From: Aricia agestis
Taxonomy: Eukaryota > Arthropoda > Insecta > Lepidoptera > Lycaenidae
Direction of reading: 5' to 3'
Assembly: GCF_905147365.1 (NCBI RefSeq)
Contig: NC_056428.1
Location: 22,164,001 to 22,228,000 of the forward strand
DNA: 64,000 bases
Position numbers and translations under genes: made by a program. Of the stretch, positions 61,001 through 64,000 are shown piece after piece; the first letter of the stretch is position 1; every line of letters begins with the position of its first letter. The notes below the pieces were generated by a model. That model saw only the letters and a program-made list of their open reading frames with translations. It made no database searches and was not told the DNA's origin.

Positions 61001-63575
61001 ACCGATTTTGCTGAAATTTAGTATGGAGATACTTTGAGTCCTGGGAAAGGTCATAGGATACTTTTTATCCCGGAAAAATGTACGGTGCCCGCGTGATAAA
61101 CGAATTTTGGCGCAACGGAGTTGCAGGCATCATCTACTGTAAAATAAAATGTCACTTTTTATACAAAATATCAGTTACTCAGTATTTACTCTACATTATT
61201 TTTCTAGGTACTTACAACACCTTATGACATCGAACAATACACCGTCGTTGATGGGGTCAGATTTCCGCATCGCCCTTCTATGTAACGCTTATTCCACTAA
61301 CCAAGAATACTATTCTAGACCAATGGGCATTATAATAGAGACATTGTTTGGCAATCAGAAGACAATGCCGAATGGAAACCCACCTACTCCATTGCCTACT
61401 GCACCTCTGTCTATGTGTATACTAGATAGTTTAACATTGCATTGTAAGATGTCACTCATACATTCCATAGTTACACATATAGCGAAACTGGCGCAGAACA
61501 AATCAAATATACCAGGCAGTAATGTAATGGCACCGGCCCTAGTAGAAACATACAGTAGGCTGCTCGTGTATACAGAAATAGAATCTTTAGGAATCAAAGG
61601 ATTTATAAGTAAGTATTATTTTGATTTCAGAAAGTAAATTGTAAAGTATATGGTTTTGTACATTTTTTGGTAACAAAAACTATTCTATGTCTTTTCCTGT
61701 CCTCCAAACCATCTTTTCTTTCATCTAAATCGATTTAACCGTCTAGTTATGAGGGTTACCCTCTTTTGGGTTTGAGCAAAGCGCTGTTTTTCTCAAAGTT
61801 AAGTTTAAAAACAGCGCTTTGCAGCAGCGTAGAAGTGACATGGTAACGTCCCGGTGAGTTTATAGCCCTTAATCTTTTACTAAAAAAACATTTTTTTATT
61901 TCCAGATCAGCTCCTACCCAATGTTTTCAAGTCCCAAGCGTGGGGTATTCTACACAATTTACTGGACATGTTTTCATACAGAATACACCACATACAGCCC
62001 CACTATAGAGTCACACTATTGTCAAATATACACTCCTTGGCTGCGTACCCTCAAGCCAATCAGACACAGTTACAACTATGGTGAGTAGAATAATTATGAC
62101 TGTTATTTAGCTGCTTTTTCAGATTATAATTTTAACACAAGTTATGACGCACTTATGATTTATTAAGACTAACTCAGAATAATGTAAATTATATTCATTA
62201 AAATATTATAAGTTTTTTTTATTGTCCATTTAACGAAAACTATAACGCATAAGCTTTGACTGAAAGATTTGATAGAAAGAGAGTCTGAGGGACCTATCAG
62301 ACAGCGGTCACGCATTCAAGCAATACGTTCGGGCGGTCGGTACACAGACGCGGTCAGAGCGCCCCCTGAGTGAGTATCTCTATAACATAACGTAATACAA
62401 TACAAAGAACACAAAACTGACCGCTTGAACGCTTGACCGCGTGACCGCTCTCTGTCTGATAGGAAACGACATTAGGTAATCGTATTGTAGTACGAATTAC
62501 AACATGCAGATGCGAGGCGTACGATATACAGGGTGCAATTAAACCTTCCTGCCAAATTTTGATATATTGATCCTTGTTAAAAATAAAAATACACGTATTT
62601 TTTCTTTTATAATCACTCAGTACTAAAATGTCGAGAAATAGCTTCCGAAAGTTATCCTAAAAAACGCTACAATTAATGGACACGATGCGTCGGCCGTGCG
62701 TGACGTGCCCCCGCGCGTGCGCCTTCCCCCGCGTCACCCCCGCTCATTCCCCCGCGCCGCGAGTGTCCGTTCTGCAACGATTTTAAACGGGATAAAATAT
62801 GTCATTGAAAAAAAAATAACACCCAAATTTTTTTTTTATTAAATGGACTCCTAATGATACCTAAGCCCTGGAAAAAAATTGACAGGAAGGTTTAATTGCA
62901 CCCTGTATTTACCACACAGTAGTGAGTGTGAGGTCCAAAAACTATGACGTATTGTTTCGATGCATTTTAATTAGTAAATTCAAACCGTCCGTTTAGTTTC
63001 TGTTTCAATTTCTTTTAAACCGAGTTCATAAAAAGGATAAATATGACTGGTATGTAATATGTATGTAATATTTCCAGAACTGCCCACTTTCTTATATTAT
63101 GTTAGTCTATATCAGCGTCTGAATAAATGTGCCAAATTTCAAAAGTGTATGTATGTATGTATGTATATCTTTGTGTTCGCATATCTCCGGAACTACAAGT
63201 CCGATTTAAGTGATTCTTTCATCAAAATGGGTTTGATAGTTTTTGAGATAGGGAATTTTTATTCTTAGCGGCCCCAAGACGATCAATTTTATTGTGCAAT
63301 ATCACATGCAATATTATTGTCCGTATAGGTTTGAAATTGTTCAATACTGTTGTTTTATTTTTATTTTATTTTTTTATTTTATATATCCAGCTTTCCTATT
63401 TCCAGCTTCGAGAGCACAGCTCTCCGTCTTATCACGAGTCTCGGTAGTTCGGGCATACAGCTCCAGATGTCACGGGTGGTGTCTGAGCCCAAGTCGTTAG
63501 TGTCGAGCGAGAGTGAGGAGCTCAATAGAGTGCTGGTGCTAACTCTCGCTAGAGGAATACAGATGACTGGTTCCG
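54992..63575 (+). CDS. MED23: Mediator complex subunit 23 (MED23), N-terminal half, 8 exons
   Basis: MED23 is a tail-associated Mediator subunit that links activators (in animals, for example, MAPK-responsive Elk1 and E1A-type activators) to RNA polymerase II in the nucleus. Eight exons join in frame to about 707 residues. Stretches I recognise as MED23 include VIGGVDYKGVRE, LLPAYFIVTEI, FPLKGNLPYDDELL-like sequence, LEQPYSRDMLCSMLGLQKQH, LMWVLLQFISGSIQ, IALLCNAYSTN, ETYSRLLVYTEIESLGIKGF, MFSYRIHHIQPHYRV and STALRLITSLGSS. Full-length animal MED23 is roughly 1350-1400 residues, so about half is in the window and the gene continues past 64000. The start ATG has a good insect context (CAAAATGG). 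Introns carry mariner, SINE and MITE insertions. Confidence 0.95.
55136..55201. repeat. Perfect hairpin, 31-bp arms, 4-nt loop, MED23 intron 1
   Basis: AGCTGAAGAGACAATAATAT … ACTAAT (55136-55166), loop AAGC, exact complement 55171-55201. A GGTAAA/TTTACC pair continues the stem with a bulge. Confidence 0.92.
55434..55678 (+). CDS. MED23: MED23 exon 2
   Basis: The acceptor is a T-run followed by CAG and the donor is GTAAGA; the exon enters in phase 0 and leaves in phase 2. It encodes RVEAVEEAFSTFLVY through LLENLVNTNILQA, corresponding to the helical N-terminal region of MED23. Confidence 0.88.
55703..56170 (-). repeat. Family D repeat, reverse
   Basis: AGGGTTCCGTAG near the left, then AAAAAGTTCCTTACTTTCC, GGGGGACACTGGACTCTAAC and CACAAATGGATCCCTAAATT; reverse complement of 36304-36946. 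In MED23 intron 2. Confidence 0.72.
56215..56360 (-). repeat. Family A repeat fragment, reverse
   Basis: CTTTCACTCTATACCGGTAC, GTACGAGTCCGACTGGCACT, TGGCCGATTTTT in inverse order to family A ends. Confidence 0.6.
56376..56515 (+). repeat. Family B repeat, 3' end
   Basis: AAGTATCTCCATTCCAAATT, GAGCATGAAGAGGTACAACA and TATTTATAATATTAGTATGG. Confidence 0.6.
56635..57235 (-). pseudogene. Mariner transposase, internally deleted
   Basis: Minus-strand reading shows a mariner N-terminus (RGTSAAETA, VYGAGVAKEKTVRYWF-like), then LKAIVEADPSQTTSELAAGF and HLKQIGKIKKL of the helix-turn-helix region, then, after a jump, YSFLESGQTVTTDICCQ and the C-terminal FKEFIDYRPSVSLVKG region. Stops and frame changes interrupt it. 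Most of the catalytic DDD core is absent. Antisense in MED23 intron 2. Confidence 0.78.
57473..57605 (+). CDS. MED23: MED23 exon 3
   Basis: Acceptor TCTCCACAG, donor GTATGT. The exon completes a split Arg codon and encodes MLCDCILTSEKLVYQNGDYW and then LIRRVIGGVDYKGVREIMK. The last motif is among the most conserved N-terminal stretches of MED23. Confidence 0.94.
57619..57766. mobile_element. MITE, ~148 bp, CTCTGAGTGCGG ends
   Basis: GCCGTATTCAGAGACATTTA and TTCCACTCTGAGTGCGGC ends. Third copy of the family at 7905 and 19957. It starts 14 bp after MED23 exon 3's donor. Confidence 0.72.
57767..58050. other. No gene seen
   Basis: MED23 intron 3. A short inverted pair (AAGCATATATTTGT / AAAATATGCTTATTGC) at 57785-57825; otherwise unrecognised. 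Confidence 0.4.
58051..58653. mobile_element. ~600-bp element with ATATCGCTGGCCCCGGGCAA ends
   Basis: ATATCGCTGGCCCCGGGCAA and TTGCCCGGGGCCAGCGATAT are exact 20-bp inverted ends. Internal frame of 87 codons (58298-58561, basic) has no recognisable similarity. In MED23 intron 3. Confidence 0.78.
58656..58678. repeat. (GT)n microsatellite
   Basis: About 11 GT units just outside the 58051-58653 element. Confidence 0.85.
58798..58915. repeat. Perfect 118-bp palindrome, 58-bp arms
   Basis: Left 58798-58855 and right 58858-58915 are exact complements with a 2-nt centre. Contains AAAGCGTGTTTTTCAAAGGT. MED23 intron 3. Confidence 0.93.
58931..59046. mobile_element. Small inverted-repeat element
   Basis: TATAAAAAATCAGCTTGTTA and GGGTTCTGTT versus AACGGAACCCTAACCAGCAG and ATTTTTTGTATA, directly following the palindrome. 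Confidence 0.65.
59103..59387 (+). mobile_element. tRNA-derived SINE
   Basis: Head with A-box-like TGGCTCAGTTGGTGGGC and B box GGGTTCAAATCCCGCC (59118-59172), then a non-tRNA body (AAAAAGTTTTCAAAGTTCCT, GGGTCATGGATGTGTATTA, CACAAGTCCTTCAGGTACTT, GACTGACGTGGTGTGAAGCG) and a simple TATTATATTATATTA tail. MED23 intron 3, sense. Confidence 0.82.
59388..59656. other. Rest of MED23 intron 3
   Basis: AT-rich; T-rich runs precede the exon 4 acceptor. Confidence 0.4.
59657..59839 (+). CDS. MED23: MED23 exon 4
   Basis: Acceptor ATTTTCAG, 61 codons, phase 0 on both sides. It encodes LEYIFDRNASLLPAYFIVTEI and ends DNNHWPHW. The donor read is GTTTGT, weaker than usual, but the next exon follows in frame with the MED23 sequence. 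Two nearby alternative CAGs at 59630 and 59664 give poorer frames. Confidence 0.88.
60026..60798 (+). CDS. MED23: MED23 exon 5
   Basis: The largest exon in the window (773 bp), with acceptor CTTTTCAG and donor GTAAGT, leaving in phase 2. It encodes LAKLLSSFVESFRPCAQMVS through LEQPYSRDMLCSMLGLQKQH and LMWVLLQFISGSIQRNPLA to NLKVQYE. It aligns with the central N-terminal half of animal MED23 over its whole length. Confidence 0.96.
60920..61140 (-). repeat. Family B repeat, reverse
   Basis: TCCATACTAATATTATAAAT, GTCTGTCTGTCTGTCTGTCA, GATACTTTTTATCCCGGAAA and CAACGGAGTTGCAGGCATCA. MED23 intron 5. Confidence 0.75.
61208..61608 (+). CDS. MED23: MED23 exon 6
   Basis: Acceptor TTTTTCTAG, donor GTAAGT. 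It completes a Glu codon and encodes YLQHLMTS, FRIALLCNAYSTN, MSLIHSIVTHIAKLAQ and ETYSRLLVYTEIESLGIKGF. It leaves in phase 1. Confidence 0.95.
61609..61905. other. MED23 intron 6
   Basis: Contains an inverted pair AAAGCGCTGTTTTT / AAAAACAGCGCTTT (61778-61822). Nothing else seen. Confidence 0.45.
61906..62080 (+). CDS. MED23: MED23 exon 7
   Basis: Acceptor TATTTCCAG, donor GTGAGT. Encodes NQLLPNVFKSQAWGILHNLL, MFSYRIHHIQPHYRV and NQTQLQLW-like sequence. Phases 1 in and 2 out match both neighbours. Confidence 0.93.
62293..62463. mobile_element. MITE, ~171 bp
   Basis: CCTATCAGACAGCGGTCACG and GCGTGACCGCTCTCTGTCTG … ATAGG are inverted; GCGGTC repeated inside. Confidence 0.75.
62529..62905. mobile_element. 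MITE with CAGGGTGCAATTAAACC ends, TA target
   Basis: CAGGGTGCAATTAAACCTTC and GAAGGTTTAATTGCACCCTG, flanked by TA. GC-rich block at 62690-62770 (CCCCCGCG repeats). MED23 intron 7. Confidence 0.82.
62910..63405. other. MED23 intron 7 right part; half MITE at 63268
   Basis: (TATG)n run at 63147-63164. GCGGCCCCAAGACGATCAAT at 63268 matches one end of the 4942 MITE. Confidence 0.5.
63406..63575 (+). CDS. MED23: MED23 exon 8 (last exon in window)
   Basis: Acceptor CTATTTCCAG, donor GTGAGT. Encodes CFESTALRLITSLGSSGIQL, SEPKSLVSSESEELNR and LTLARGIQMTGSG. It leaves in phase 1. The next exon is not visible before 64000. Confidence 0.92.
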
Positions 63576-64000
63576 GTGAGTTTTGACAACTAGCCAAATA
63601 CAAACAAACAAATTTATTTTACTGTGCACGAACCCCATAACAGTAACTACCTTCAAAAATAAATAATAATTAGTTGACGTGTACACAAATATACTAATCC
63701 TGCATCGCGCTATCGAAGTCTTCGTTCAAAGAGATAAGTTTTTTTTAACTTTAACTTAGATCTGTAAAAATTTGCCTAAGAGGACTAAAATTGTAATACT
63801 ATGCTTGATGGTTCGAAAGGACGACGATCCCCACCGAGAAGTGTGTTATGCTCGGTGACACCGAAACGCACTGGATTGACTTCTGCTGTTGGATGATGAG
63901 TTATTAATTATTATAGTTTACCCGGCGAATCAAACCGCGATTGACAATGACGTGATAGATGTCCCTAGTCTAATGCTAAGTACTCACATACGGTTTTACT
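63576..64000. other. MED23 intron 8, partial
   Basis: No exon recognised. GCGATTGACAATGA near 63940 resembles the interior of the 10464 MITE (GCGATTGACAATGA at 10543). Confidence 0.45.

Overview
This window is eukaryotic nuclear DNA, most likely from a moth or butterfly. It is AT-rich and has split genes with GT-AG introns. Its interspersed repeats resemble those common in lepidopteran genomes: pieces ending in a pattern like AGTCGGACTCGC plus GGGTTCCGTA, pieces carrying TTTATCGCGCGGGAACCGT, a tRNA-derived SINE, and BEL/Pao, RTE, mariner and hAT relics. The order-level assignment is an inference from repeat style and protein similarity, since I could run no search.

Two cellular genes stand head to head. 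On the minus strand, five phase-compatible coding exons (51319-51447, 35039-35185, 29663-30946, 20131-20296, 4698-4896) form a SOCS6/SOCS7-type suppressor of cytokine signalling. It has a long disordered N-terminus, an SH2 domain split over two exons and the beginning of a SOCS box. The final exon lies left of the window or was missed. On the plus strand, eight phase-compatible exons (54992-63575) encode about 707 residues, the N-terminal half of Mediator subunit 23 (MED23); the gene runs off the right edge. The 3.5 kb between the two start codons holds the presumed promoters, a 370-bp direct duplication, two inverted repeats and a THAP-like fragment.

Nearly everything else is transposon-derived and lies in introns. 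SOCS intron 1 (35186-51318) carries an apparently intact BEL/Pao retrotransposon (37648-44559): 644-bp LTRs at both ends, a 5-bp target duplication (ACCAT) and one 1851-codon gag-pol frame. It sits inside an older inverted-repeat element that also holds an RTE fragment. SOCS intron 3 (20297-29662) contains many short inverted-repeat elements and a 1.28-kb element made of iterated TCGAATAA/TCGTATAATAGC-like motifs, inserted in another repeat. SOCS intron 4 (4897-20130) holds a LINE with an open reverse transcriptase frame but a broken endonuclease, and many MITEs, one of them a hAT-type copy with a perfect 8-bp duplication. MED23 introns hold an internally deleted mariner copy, a SINE, a 118-bp perfect palindrome and further MITEs.

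The most informative observations are the complete young BEL element, the motif-iterated element at 27.2-28.5 kb, several near-perfect hairpins within or beside transcribed regions, and the duplicated intergenic segment close to MED23. I found no rRNA, CRISPR array or stand-alone tRNA gene. Labels such as 'family A' or 'family B' are local names for repeats seen several times here, not database names.
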